Assembly (NCBI RefSeq): GCF_015351075.1
Contig: NZ_JADKRS010000001.1
Span: 930,001-994,000 of the forward strand
Source of the DNA: Clavibacter sp. VKM Ac-2873
GTDB taxonomy: Bacteria > Actinomycetota > Actinomycetes > Actinomycetales > Microbacteriaceae
DNA length: 64,000 bases
Direction: 5' to 3'
The position numbers and the translations under genes were made by a program. The notes below the pieces were generated by a model, which had not been told where the DNA came from, ran no database searches, and saw nothing but the letters and a program-made list of their open reading frames with translations. Below are positions 18,615 to 27,156 of this stretch, in pieces; the stretch's first letter is position 1, and each line of letters opens with the position of its first letter.

Positions 18615-19142
18615 TCAGCCCATCCCGAGCACCTCGATGCGGTCCGCGAGGTAGGCCGCGAGCGGCCGGGTCTCGTGCGCGGCCGGCCCCCACTGCACGC
18701 GGAGCTCGCGGCCGCGCAGGGACAGCGGCCCGGATCCCGCGGCGAGCGAGGCCGCGTCGAGCGCGATCGGCTCCCAGTCGTAGTCGACCGCGTCGCCTTC
18801 CGCGAACGCGCGGACGGCCTGGCGCCTCGCCTCCTTGCGCGCCTCGACGCCGGAGTCGAGGCCCTGGGAGCGCGTGGGCTCCACGGCGCGCGTGATGCTG
18901 CCGGTGCGGCGGAGGGATCCGTCGGCCGAGAGGAGCAGCACGCCGAGTCGCCAGGCACGGCCGACCGGCACCATGGCGGGCTGCCGCCTGATGGGACCGA
19001 ACGAGCGCTTGGCGCGCACCTCGGCGAGCGCCTCGTCGGGCGCGCGGCGGGCCCGCAGCTCGGCGACCGTGGCCGCCAGGAGCTCCCGGAGGTCGGCCGC
19101 CGCGGCGCGCGCGTCGTCGTCTCCGGTGCCGGGTGCCGTCAT
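18615..19142 (-). CDS. conserved actinobacterial protein of unknown function
   Basis: 175 residues. No signal peptide or membrane segment is visible. It starts with an acidic, alanine-rich helix, then [42 protein letters not shown], then a basic stretch [27 protein letters not shown] and a short C-terminal beta-rich part. I recognise the architecture as conserved in Microbacteriaceae near carboxylase genes but not its role. It lies back-to-back with the acyl-CoA carboxylase alpha gene, 122 bases apart. Confidence 0.72.
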   Translation of the reverse strand: MTAPGTGDDDARAAAADLRELLAATVAELRARRAPDEALAEVRAKRSFGPIRRQPAMVPVGRAWRLGVLLLSADGSLRRTGSITRAVEPTRSQGLDSGVEARKEARRQAVRAFAEGDAVDYDWEPIALDAASLAAGSGPLSLRGRELRVQWGPAAHETRPLAAYLADRIEVLGMG

Positions 19143-19250
19143 GCCTCGATCATGCCAGGGGCGTGCGGGGACGCGCCGGTTGTGGGCGCGCGTACCCGTG
19201 GGCCCCGCATGTTTGTGCGGACCCTCCGAAGCCGGGCGCAGCCCGCACCC

Positions 19251-19256
19251 TAGGCT
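19251..19256 (+). promoter_or_regulatory. candidate leaderless -10 for acyl-CoA carboxylase alpha
   Basis: TAGGCT ends eight bases before ATG 19265, predicting a transcript with at most one or two leader bases. Confidence 0.5.
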
Positions 19257-19264
19257 GGGGTCTC

Positions 19265-21034
19265 ATGACGCGTGTGAACAAGGTCCTCATCGCCAACCGG
19301 GGCGAGATCGCCGTCCGCATCATCCGTGCGGCGAGGGATGCGGGGATCGGGTCGGTCGCCGTCTACGCCGACCAGGACCGCGACGCCCTCCACGTCACGC
19401 TCGCCGACGAGGCGTACGCCCTCGATGGCCAGACGAGCGCGGACACCTACCTCGTCATCGCCAAGCTCCTCTCCATCGCCCGCCGCTCCGGCGCCGACGC
19501 CGTGCACCCGGGCTACGGGTTCCTCGCCGAGAACGCCGACTTCGCCCAGCAGGTCATCGACGCCGGGCTCGTCTGGATCGGCCCCTCCCCGAGCGCCATC
19601 CAGCAGCTCGGCGACAAGACCACGGCCCGCCACGTCGCCGAGCGCGTGGGCGCGCCGCTGGCCCCCGGCACGCTGAACCCGGTGTCCGGCGCCGACGAGG
19701 TGCTCGACTTCGTCGACGTGCACGGACTGCCCGTCGCCATCAAGGCCGCGTTCGGCGGCGGCGGCCGCGGCCTCAAGGTCGCCCGCACGCGCGAGGAGGT
19801 GCCGGAGCTCTTCGAGTCCGCCACGCGCGAGGCCGTCGCGGCGTTCGGCCGCGGCGAGTGCTTCGTCGAGAAGTACCTCGACCGCCCGCGCCACGTCGAG
19901 ACCCAGTGCCTCGCCGACTCGGCCGGCACCGTGGTCGTGATCTCCACCCGCGACTGCTCGCTCCAGCGCCGGCACCAGAAGCTCGTGGAGGAGGCGCCCG
20001 CGCCGTTCCTCACCGACGAGCAGAACGCCCAGCTCTACTCCGCGTCGAAGGCGATCCTCCGCGAGGTCGGCTACGTCGGCGCCGGCACGTGCGAGTTCCT
20101 CGTCGCGCAGGACGGCACCATCTCCTTCCTCGAGGTCAACACGCGCCTCCAGGTCGAGCACCCGGTCTCCGAGGAGGTCACGGGCATCGACCTCGTGCGC
20201 GAGCAGTTCCGCATCGCCGCGGGCGGCCTCATCGACTACGACGACCCGGCGCCGCGCGGGCACTCGTTCGAGTTCCGCGTCAACGGCGAGGACCCGGGCC
20301 GCGGCTTCTTCCCCGCCCCCGGCCCCGTGCACGTGTTCCAGGCGCCCGGCGGCCCCGGCGTCCGCGTCGACTCCGGCGTCCGCGCGGGGGACGTGGTCTC
20401 CGGCGCGTTCGACTCGCTGCTCGCGAAGCTCATCGTCACCGGGTCCAGCCGCGAGGACGCCCTCGAGCGCTCGCGTCGCGCGCTCGATGAGTTCGAGGTG
20501 CATGGCCTGCCGACCGTGCTCCCCTTCCACCGCGCGATCGTGCGCGACGCGGCCTTCGCGCCGGCGGACGGCGCGCCCTTCTCCGTCTACACCCGCTGGA
20601 TCGAGACCGAGTTCGACAACACCATCGAGCCGTGGTCGGGGGCGCTGGAGGACGCCGCAGAGGCTCCCGCCCGGCACACGGTCGTGGTCGAGGTCGGCGG
20701 CAAGCGCATCGAGGTGAGCCTCCCCGAGGACCTCGCGCCCGCCGCGGGCGCGTCCTCGTCGCGTCGCGCGGCCGCGGCTCCGGCCCGGCGCACGAAGTCC
20801 GGGTCCGTCGACACCTCGGGCGGCGGATCCGTCACCTCGCCCATGCAGGCCACCGTCGTCAAGCTCGCGGTCGAGGAGGGCCAGCAGGTCGTCAAGGGCG
20901 ACCTGCTCATCGTGCTCGAGGCGATGAAGATGGAGCAGCCCCTCACGGCGCACACGTCGGGCACGGTCACCGGGATCTCCGCCGAGGTCGGTCAGACCGT
21001 CCCGTCCGGGCACCGCCTGCTCGACATCGTCTGA
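19265..21034 (+). CDS. acyl-CoA carboxylase alpha subunit (biotin carboxylase plus biotin carrier)
   Basis: 589 residues. The N-terminal biotin carboxylase domain (about 5-450) has [42 protein letters not shown] for ATP, and [21 protein letters not shown] linker rich in Ala/Ser (about 500-520) leads to the biotinyl domain, with EAMKM at 552-556 and biotin site Lys-555. It carboxylates biotin, which the beta subunit at 11293-12906 then uses. It makes malonyl- or methylmalonyl-CoA for lipids. BirA in this window should modify it. Confidence 0.96.
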   Translation: MTRVNKVLIANRGEIAVRIIRAARDAGIGSVAVYADQDRDALHVTLADEAYALDGQTSADTYLVIAKLLSIARRSGADAVHPGYGFLAENADFAQQVIDAGLVWIGPSPSAIQQLGDKTTARHVAERVGAPLAPGTLNPVSGADEVLDFVDVHGLPVAIKAAFGGGGRGLKVARTREEVPELFESATREAVAAFGRGECFVEKYLDRPRHVETQCLADSAGTVVVISTRDCSLQRRHQKLVEEAPAPFLTDEQNAQLYSASKAILREVGYVGAGTCEFLVAQDGTISFLEVNTRLQVEHPVSEEVTGIDLVREQFRIAAGGLIDYDDPAPRGHSFEFRVNGEDPGRGFFPAPGPVHVFQAPGGPGVRVDSGVRAGDVVSGAFDSLLAKLIVTGSSREDALERSRRALDEFEVHGLPTVLPFHRAIVRDAAFAPADGAPFSVYTRWIETEFDNTIEPWSGALEDAAEAPARHTVVVEVGGKRIEVSLPEDLAPAAGASSSRRAAAAPARRTKSGSVDTSGGGSVTSPMQATVVKLAVEEGQQVVKGDLLIVLEAMKMEQPLTAHTSGTVTGISAEVGQTVPSGHRLLDIV

Positions 21035-21043
21035 TCCCGCGCA

Positions 21044-21091
21044 GCACGCGACGACGGCCGGTCCCCATGGGGGCCGGCCGTCGTCGCGTGC
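21044..21091. terminator. long bidirectional terminator hairpin
   Basis: Perfect 18-bp stem (left 21044-21061, right 21074-21091) extended inward by CCCC/GGGG with a one-base bulge and an ATG loop. It lies between the convergent carboxylase alpha and flavoprotein genes and would serve both strands. Confidence 0.85.
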
Positions 21092-21110
21092 GGGCCAGTG
21101 CGGCCGGGGG

Positions 21111-22550
21111 TCAGAGGACGATGTGCATCGCGCGCGCCGCGTCGGAGATGCTGCCCGACAGCGACGGGTAGACCGTGAAGGCGCGGGCGACGTCGTCGAC
21201 CGTGAGCCGGTGCTCGACCGCGAGCGCGAGCGGGAAGATCAGCTCGCTCGCCTTCGGGGCGACGATGACGCCGCCGATGACCGTGCCGGAGCCGGTGCGC
21301 GCGAACAGCTTCACGAAGCCGTCCTTCACGTTCTGCATCTTCGCGCGGGGGTTCGACGCGAGCGGCAGCTTGTAGATGTCGCCCTGCGCGAGCCCCTCCT
21401 CGATCTGCTTCTGGGACCAGCCGACCGTGGCGATCTCCGGCTGGGTGAAGATGTTCGAGGTCACGTTGCGGAGCTCGGTGGGGCTCACCGCATCGCCCAT
21501 CGCGTGGTAGACCGCGGTCCGGCCCTGCATGGACGCGACCGAGGCGAGCGGGAGGAACGTGGTGCAGTCGCCTGCCGCGTACACGCTCGGCACCGACGTG
21601 CGGGCGACGCGGTTGACGCGGATGTGGCCACTGTCGCTCATCTGCACCCCCGCCTCCTCGAGGCCGATCCCCGCGGTGTTCGGCACGGATCCGACCGCCA
21701 TGAGGCAGTGGCTGCCCTCGACGACGCGGCCGTCGCTGAGCGTCGCGACCACGCCGTCGCCCTTCCGGACGACCGACTCGGCGCGGGACTTCGAGAGCAC
21801 CGTCATGCCGTTGCGGGTGAAGACGTCCTCGATGACGCGGGCGGCGTCGGCGTCCTCGCCCGGGAGCACCTGGTCGCGGGACGAGATGAGCGTGACCTTC
21901 GCGCCGAGCGCCGTGTAGGCGGAGGCGAACTCGGCGCCCGTGACGCCGGATCCCACCACGATGAGGTGCTCGGGCACCGAGTCCATCGTGTAGAGCTGCG
22001 TCCAGGTGAGGATCCGCTCGCCGTCGGGCCGGGCGGTGTCGAGGATGCGCGGGCTCGCACCCGTGGAGACGACCGTGGTGTCGGCGTCGATCTCGTCGAA
22101 GTCGGTGCCGCCGCCCCCGCGCCCGGTGGAGACGATGATGCGGTTCGGCCCGTCGAGCCGCCCCTCGCCCTGCACGATGCGGACGCCCGCGCGGATGAGG
22201 CTCGACTTCATGTCCTCGGACTGCTGGCGGGCGAGCCGCAGCAGGCGGTCGTTGACGGCCTGCAGGTTGACGGCGACCTCGGGGCGCACGGGCCGGCGGT
22301 TCTGCTCGCCGCGGGAGAAGAACTGCACGCCCAGGTCGGCGGCCTCGCCGAGCGCGTTCGTGGCCTCCGCGGTGGCGATGAGGGTCTTCGAGGGGACGAC
22401 GTCGGTCATGACGGCCGAGCCGCCGACGCCCACGCGCTCCACCAGCGTCACCTCCGCGCCGAGCTGCGCTCCGGCGATGGCGGCCTCGTAGCCGCCGGGG
22501 CCCCCGCCGAGGATCGCGATCCGCTGGTTGGCCTCGAACTCGTATCCCAT
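21111..22550 (-). CDS. flavoprotein NAD(P)H-quinone reductase (LpdA-like)
   Basis: 479 residues with the fold of pyridine nucleotide disulfide reductases: IAILGGGPGGYEAAIAGAQLGAEVTLVE for FAD at 11-38, HLIVVGSGVTGAEFASAY for NAD(P), SVYAAGDCT, and a C-terminal dimer domain ending SLSGSISDAARAMHIVL. The redox-active Cys pair is missing: the equivalent segment reads GVGGSAVMTDVVPSKTL. This matches the mycobacterial LpdA group (NAD(P)H:quinone reductase), not lipoamide dehydrogenase. It is divergent from the purine nucleoside phosphorylase gene. Confidence 0.9.
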   Translation of the reverse strand: MGYEFEANQRIAILGGGPGGYEAAIAGAQLGAEVTLVERVGVGGSAVMTDVVPSKTLIATAEATNALGEAADLGVQFFSRGEQNRRPVRPEVAVNLQAVNDRLLRLARQQSEDMKSSLIRAGVRIVQGEGRLDGPNRIIVSTGRGGGGTDFDEIDADTTVVSTGASPRILDTARPDGERILTWTQLYTMDSVPEHLIVVGSGVTGAEFASAYTALGAKVTLISSRDQVLPGEDADAARVIEDVFTRNGMTVLSKSRAESVVRKGDGVVATLSDGRVVEGSHCLMAVGSVPNTAGIGLEEAGVQMSDSGHIRVNRVARTSVPSVYAAGDCTTFLPLASVASMQGRTAVYHAMGDAVSPTELRNVTSNIFTQPEIATVGWSQKQIEEGLAQGDIYKLPLASNPRAKMQNVKDGFVKLFARTGSGTVIGGVIVAPKASELIFPLALAVEHRLTVDDVARAFTVYPSLSGSISDAARAMHIVL

Positions 22551-22628
22551 GCGCACATCATCCCGTAGGCCCGCGGCCCGCGCGAACCCGCCGGTCGTGG
22601 CGGCAGGGGCCGCCCGCGCCCGCGCATT

Positions 22629-22634
22629 TAGGAT
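22629..22634 (+). promoter_or_regulatory. candidate leaderless -10 for purine nucleoside phosphorylase
   Basis: TAGGAT (in TTTAGGAT) ends six bases before ATG 22641; the gap is CGGGGG, too close to act as a normal ribosome site. Confidence 0.55.
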
Positions 22635-22640
22635 CGGGGG

Positions 22641-23468
22641 ATGACCTACAGCAACCCCCTCGAGTCGCCCGACGCGGACCCCCAGGAGATCGCGCGGCAG
22701 GCGGCCCGGCAGATCGCCGAGGCCACGGGCGTCGAGCGCCACGACATCGCCCTCACGCTCGGCAGCGGATGGGGACGCGCGGCGGACCTCATCGGCGAGA
22801 CCACCGCGACCATCCCGGCCACCGAGGTCGTCGGCTTCTCGAAGCCCGCGCTCGAGGGGCACGTCGGCTCGCTCCGGAGCGTGCTGCTGCCGTCCGGCCG
22901 CCGCGCCCTCGTCATCGGCGCCCGCACCCACTACTACGAGGGGCACGGCGTCCGCCGGGTCGTGCACAGCGTGCGCACCGCCGCCGCGACCGGCGCCACC
23001 ACGATGATCCTCACCAACGGCGCCGGCGGCATCAAGGAGCACTGGACGCCGGGCACGCCCGTCCTCATCAGCGACCACATCAACCTCACCGCCGACTCGC
23101 CGCTCGAGGGCGCGACGTTCATCGACCTCACGGACCTCTACTCGGCCCGTCTCCGGGCGATCGCGCACGAGGTCGAGCCCGACCTCGACGAGGGCGTCTA
23201 CTGCCAGTTCCGCGGACCGCACTACGAGACGCCCGCCGAGGTGCAGATGGCCAAGGCGATCGGCGGCCACATCGTCGGCATGTCCACCGCGCTCGAGGCC
23301 ATCGCGGCGCGCGAGGCCGGCATGGAGGTGCTCGGCATGTCGCTCATCACGAACCTCGCCGCCGGGATCCAGAAGACCCCGCTCAGCCACGAGGAGGTCA
23401 TCGAGGCCGGCCGCGCCGCCGAGGGCCGCATCGGCGGCATGCTCGCGCGCATCGTGGGCGCCCTGTGA
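22641..23468 (+). CDS. purine-nucleoside phosphorylase
   Basis: 275 residues, the trimeric PNP (PNP/MTAP) family. It cleaves inosine or guanosine with phosphate to base and ribose-1-phosphate. Seen: ALTLGSGWGRAADL (phosphate site), GARTHYYEGHG, LTNGAGGIKEHWTPGTPVLISDHINLT, QFRGPHYETPAEVQM with the purine site, and GMSTALEAIAAREAGMEVLG. The stop overlaps the phospho-sugar mutase GTG by four bases, fitting a flow of ribose-1-phosphate to the mutase. Confidence 0.95.
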   Translation: MTYSNPLESPDADPQEIARQAARQIAEATGVERHDIALTLGSGWGRAADLIGETTATIPATEVVGFSKPALEGHVGSLRSVLLPSGRRALVIGARTHYYEGHGVRRVVHSVRTAAATGATTMILTNGAGGIKEHWTPGTPVLISDHINLTADSPLEGATFIDLTDLYSARLRAIAHEVEPDLDEGVYCQFRGPHYETPAEVQMAKAIGGHIVGMSTALEAIAAREAGMEVLGMSLITNLAAGIQKTPLSHEEVIEAGRAAEGRIGGMLARIVGAL

Positions 23469-25168
23469 GCCGGGAGGAGACCGCGGCGCTCGCGGCGGCC
23501 GCCCGCGCCTGGCAGGCGCAGGACCCGGATCCGATCACGCGCGCCGAGGTCGACGAGCTGCTCGCCCTCGTCGACGGCACCGCCCCGGGCGCCTCGGCGG
23601 CCGACCGGGAGCAGGCGGCCTCCGGGATCCGCGACCGCTTCCAGACGCGCCTCCAGTTCGGCACCGCCGGGCTCCGCGGGGAGCTGGGCGCGGGCCCCAA
23701 CCGGATGAACCGCGTGCTCGTCGCGCAGGCCGCCGCCGGCTTCGCCGACTACCTGCGCAGCCGCAGCCCCCGCCCGAGCATCGTCATCGGGTACGACGGG
23801 CGCCACAACTCGAAGGTCTTCGCGGAGGACACCGCGCGCATCATGGCGGGCGCCGGCGTCCGCACCGTGCTGCTGCCCCGGGCTCTGCCCACCCCCGTGC
23901 TCGCGTACGCGGTCAAGCACCTCGCCGTGAGCGCGGGCGTCATGGTCACGGCGTCGCACAACCCGGCGCGCGACAACGGCTACAAGGTCTACCTCGGCGA
24001 CGAGGACCACGGCGCGCAGATCGTCAGCCCGGCCGACCGCGACATCGCGGCCTTCATCCACAAGGCGGCGGGCGACCGCACCGTGCAGCAGCTGCCGACG
24101 GCGGACGACTACGCGATCGCGCCCGAGACGCTGATCGACTCCTACGTGAGGGAGACGGCCGACCTGTTCGCGGCCCCGCTCGCGCCCCTGACCTGGGTCT
24201 ACACGCCGCTGCACGGCGTCGGGTGGGAGACCGCGGCGCGCGTCTTCGAGGCGGTGGGCGTCGACGCGCCCGTCGTCGTCGCCGCGCAGGCGGATCCCGA
24301 CCCCGACTTCCCCACGGTCGACTTCCCGAACCCCGAGGAGCCGGGCGCGCTCGACCTCGCGTTCGAGGCGGCCGTGCGGGCCGACGCGGAGCTCATCATC
24401 GCCAACGACCCGGACGCCGACCGCCTCGCGGTCGCCATCGCGGACGAGCACGGCGCGTGGCGGCGTCTGTCGGGCAACGAGGTCGGCATGCTGCTCGGCC
24501 TCGGGATCGCCGAGCGCTACGCCGCCGACGGCAACACGGGCACGTTCGCCTCGTCCCTCGTCTCCTCCCCCGCGCTCGAGGTCGTCGCGCGGGAGCTGGG
24601 CTTCGGCTACCGCGAGACGCTCACGGGCTTCAAGTGGATCAGCCGGGTCCCCGACCTGATCTACGGCTACGAGGAGGCGCTCGGCTACCTGGTCGCGCCC
24701 TGGATCACGAGCGACAAGGACGGCATCTCGGCCGCCGTCGCCGTGCTCCACGGCGTGATGCTGCTGAAGTCGCGCGGGCAGACCATCGACGACTACGACC
24801 GCGAGTTCGCCGAGCGCTTCGGCTCCTTCGCGAGCGACCAGATCTCGGTGCGCGTCACCGACCTCGCGGTCATCCCGCGCATCATGGCGAAGCTCCGGCA
24901 GTCGCCGCCGGCCTCGATCGGCTCCCGGCGGGTCGAGCGCATGGACGACCTCGCCGAGGGGACGGCCGACCTCCCGCCGAGCGATGTGCTCCGGTTCCAC
25001 CTGGGCGACGGCGCCCGGCTCATCGTGCGGCCGAGCGGCACGGAGCCGAAGATCAAGGTCTACCTCGACGCGCAGAGCACGGAGGGCACGGTGGCCGAGC
25101 GACGCGACGCCGCGCGCGCCATCGTCGCCGACCTCGCGCAGGCCGTGCCGCTGCTGCTCGAGGTCTAG
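23465..25168 (+). CDS. phospho-sugar mutase (phosphopentomutase/phosphomannomutase family)
   Basis: 567 residues from GTG 23465. An alpha-D-phosphohexomutase with QFGTAGLRGELGAGPNRMN near 60, the phosphoserine loop TASHNP at about 162-167, the metal loop DPDADRLAVA near 320, GNEVGMLLG, and the phosphate-binding RPSGTEPKIKVY near the C-terminus. Coupling to the nucleoside phosphorylase suggests it interconverts ribose- and deoxyribose-1- and 5-phosphates, but glucose or mannose phosphates are possible. All catalytic loops are intact. Confidence 0.9.
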   Translation: MSREETAALAAAARAWQAQDPDPITRAEVDELLALVDGTAPGASAADREQAASGIRDRFQTRLQFGTAGLRGELGAGPNRMNRVLVAQAAAGFADYLRSRSPRPSIVIGYDGRHNSKVFAEDTARIMAGAGVRTVLLPRALPTPVLAYAVKHLAVSAGVMVTASHNPARDNGYKVYLGDEDHGAQIVSPADRDIAAFIHKAAGDRTVQQLPTADDYAIAPETLIDSYVRETADLFAAPLAPLTWVYTPLHGVGWETAARVFEAVGVDAPVVVAAQADPDPDFPTVDFPNPEEPGALDLAFEAAVRADAELIIANDPDADRLAVAIADEHGAWRRLSGNEVGMLLGLGIAERYAADGNTGTFASSLVSSPALEVVARELGFGYRETLTGFKWISRVPDLIYGYEEALGYLVAPWITSDKDGISAAVAVLHGVMLLKSRGQTIDDYDREFAERFGSFASDQISVRVTDLAVIPRIMAKLRQSPPASIGSRRVERMDDLAEGTADLPPSDVLRFHLGDGARLIVRPSGTEPKIKVYLDAQSTEGTVAERRDAARAIVADLAQAVPLLLEV

Positions 25169-25218
25169 CCGGCGCGATCCGCGGGCCCGCATCGGGGCCG
25201 CGTCCGTCACCGGACGTT

Positions 25219-25241
25219 CACTGGTAGTTGCGCTATCAGTG
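25219..25241. promoter_or_regulatory. imperfect dyad, candidate MerR-type operator
   Basis: CACTG at 25219-25223 mirrors CAGTG at 25237-25241 around a TAG...CTA core; the heptamer TGCGCTA is also directly repeated at 25229-25235 and 25240-25246. The site lies just upstream of the -10 at 25245, where MerR proteins usually bind their own promoter. Inference only. Confidence 0.45.
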
Positions 25242-25244
25242 CGC

Positions 25245-25250
25245 TAGCCT
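25245..25250 (+). promoter_or_regulatory. candidate leaderless -10 for the MerR gene
   Basis: TAGCCT ends six bases before ATG 25257 and overlaps the second TGCGCTA repeat. Confidence 0.45.
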
Positions 25251-25256
25251 CGCGTC

Positions 25257-25901
25257 ATGCGCATCACCGAGCTGGCCGCGGCCACGGGCGTGGCTCCCGC
25301 CACCGTGAAGTACTACGTGCGCGAGGGCCTCCTCCCCTCGGGCACCCGCGTGAGCGACAACCGCACCGACTACGACGAGGAGCACGCGCGCCGCGTCCGG
25401 CTGATCCGCGCCCTCATCGACGTCGGCCAGCTCCCCGTCGCGCGTGCCCGCGAGGTCCTCGCGGTGCTCGACGACGACGTCGAGGCCAGGCAGGTGCGAC
25501 GCGTCTTCGCCGTGGCGCAGCGCGCGCTGACCCCGGGGGCGCCGAACGCGGATCCGCCGCCCGCCGACGCGCTCGCCCGCGTCGACGCGGCATCGACGGA
25601 CGCCGGCTGGTGCGTGCTCGAGGGGCACAGCGGGCGCGCGCAGGCGGCGCGCGCCGTCGACGCGTTCGCGCGCTCGGGCCACCCCGTGGGCGACGACTAC
25701 CTCGCGCGCTACGCGGAGGCCGCGGCGATCCAGGCCGCCGCCGACCTCGCCGCCGTGCAGGGCCGCCCGGACCGCACGACGAAGGCGGAGCTGATGGTGG
25801 TCGGCACGGTGCTGGGCGACCAGCTCGCGGCCGGCCTCCGCCGCGTCGCGCAGGCGACGGCCTCCATGCCCGCAGCGGCGACGACGGGCGGCGCGTCGTG
25901 A
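25257..25901 (+). CDS. MerR family transcriptional regulator
   Basis: 214 residues. The N-terminal winged helix reads MRITELAAATGVAPATVKYYVREGLLP, then YDEEHARRVRLIRALIDVGQLPVARAREVLAVLDDD, as in MerR proteins. The C-terminal 130 residues are alanine-rich helices with no metal-binding Cys and no recognisable drug-binding domain, so the inducer is unknown. The stop overlaps the next gene start by four bases, tying it to a membrane protein of unknown role. Confidence 0.88.
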   Translation: MRITELAAATGVAPATVKYYVREGLLPSGTRVSDNRTDYDEEHARRVRLIRALIDVGQLPVARAREVLAVLDDDVEARQVRRVFAVAQRALTPGAPNADPPPADALARVDAASTDAGWCVLEGHSGRAQAARAVDAFARSGHPVGDDYLARYAEAAAIQAAADLAAVQGRPDRTTKAELMVVGTVLGDQLAAGLRRVAQATASMPAAATTGGAS

Positions 25902-26935
25902 TCCGCCGCGCGTTCGCCTGGCACCGCCCGCTCATGACCGTGGCCGCGCTCATGGCCGTGGTCGCCGCGGCCTGCCTCGTCGGCGGGCTGGTCGACCACC
26001 GCATCGTGACGGGCGCGCCCGTCTGGGACAAGCCCGCCAAGTTCTCGCTGTCGATCCTCGTGTACGCCGTCTCCTGGGCCTGGCTCATCGCGCACCTCCC
26101 CCGCTTCCGGCGCGCCGCGCACCTGCTCGGCACGGTCGTGGCCGTCGCGCTCGTCGTCGAGCAGGCCGTGATCGTGGGCGCCGCGGCGGCGGGCACCACC
26201 AGCCACTTCAACGTCGCCACGCCGCTGGCGACGACGCTGTGGGCCGTCATGGCGGCATCGGTCAGCGTGCTCTACCTCTGCGCGTTCGGCACCAGCCTCG
26301 CCGTCCTGCGGCTGCGGCTGCCCGACCCGGCGCTCACGCTCGGGATCCGCGCGGGGGCCCTCATCGCGCTCGTCGGCATCGGGCTCGCCTACCTCATGAC
26401 GTCGCCGACCGCCGCCCAGCTCGCCGACTTCCACGGCATCGCGGGCGCGCACACGGTCGGCGGGGCCGACGGCGGCCCCGGGCTGCCCGTCCTCGGCTGG
26501 AGCACGACGGCGGGCGACCTGCGGATCCCGCACTTCGTCGGCATGCACGCGCTGCAGCTGCTGCCGATCGTCGCCCTCCTCCTGGGCGCGGCCGCGCGGC
26601 GGATCCCCGCGCTCGCGCCCGACCGGGTGCGCGTGCGCCTGACGGCGATCGCGGCGACGGCCTACCTGTGCGTCATCGCGATCGTCACGGTGCAGGCACT
26701 GGGCGGGGAGCCGATCACCGCGCCCTCCCCCGCGATCGCGACGGCGACGGTCGCGGTGGCCATCGCGGCCCTCGTCGGGGCCGTCGCGGTGGTGCTGCGC
26801 GGCGGGCCGCGCCCCGCGGTCGGCCGTGCGGACGCGGATCACCCCGACGGGGCCGCGGCACGCGGAGGGGACGCGCGGGAGGGTCAGCCCAGCGCGGCGT
26901 CGAGCTTGGCCGAGATCTCCTCGAGGTCGAAGTAG
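25898..26935 (+). CDS. multi-pass membrane protein of unknown function, MerR-coupled
   Basis: 345 residues from GTG 25898, overlapping the MerR stop. About eight hydrophobic segments are visible from residue 10 to 305, followed by a hydrophilic, Ala/Gly/Asp-rich tail. Noted conserved-looking blocks are VWDKPAKFSLSILVY, GTTSHFNVATPL and GDLRIPHFVGMHALQLLP, each with His or Trp near membrane faces. I do not recognise a transporter or enzyme signature. Its last 52 bases overlap the convergent PTS IIB gene. A MerR-controlled membrane protein is the safest reading. Confidence 0.7.
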   Translation: MIRRAFAWHRPLMTVAALMAVVAAACLVGGLVDHRIVTGAPVWDKPAKFSLSILVYAVSWAWLIAHLPRFRRAAHLLGTVVAVALVVEQAVIVGAAAAGTTSHFNVATPLATTLWAVMAASVSVLYLCAFGTSLAVLRLRLPDPALTLGIRAGALIALVGIGLAYLMTSPTAAQLADFHGIAGAHTVGGADGGPGLPVLGWSTTAGDLRIPHFVGMHALQLLPIVALLLGAAARRIPALAPDRVRVRLTAIAATAYLCVIAIVTVQALGGEPITAPSPAIATATVAVAIAALVGAVAVVLRGGPRPAVGRADADHPDGAAARGGDAREGQPSAASSLAEISSRSK

Positions 26936-27156
26936 TTCTCGATCACGACGACGTCGGCGTACGTGGGCCCGATGCGGTCGACGAGCTCGGGCGACGTGAG
27001 GATCACCTGCGCGTCCGCGCCGAGCGAGGCGACGCTCGCGAGGTCGGCCGCCGTGACGTCCGCCTCGATGCCGAGGCGCGCGAGCGCCCGCTCGGCGTTG
27101 ACCTTGAGGATGCCGGACGTGCCGATCCCCACGCCGCAGATCGCGACGACCTTCAT
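26884..27156 (-). CDS. PTS sugar transporter subunit IIB (ascorbate/lactose type)
   Basis: 90 residues. MKVVAICGVGIGTSGILKVN shows the phosphocysteine loop CGVGIGTS with Cys-7. IIB passes phosphate from IIA to the incoming sugar. It resembles the UlaB/SgaB group. Its ATG overlaps the IIA stop by four bases. No IIC membrane component lies next to it, which is unusual. The gene overlaps the convergent membrane protein by 52 bases. Confidence 0.88.
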   Translation of the reverse strand: MKVVAICGVGIGTSGILKVNAERALARLGIEADVTAADLASVASLGADAQVILTSPELVDRIGPTYADVVVIENYFDLEEISAKLDAALG

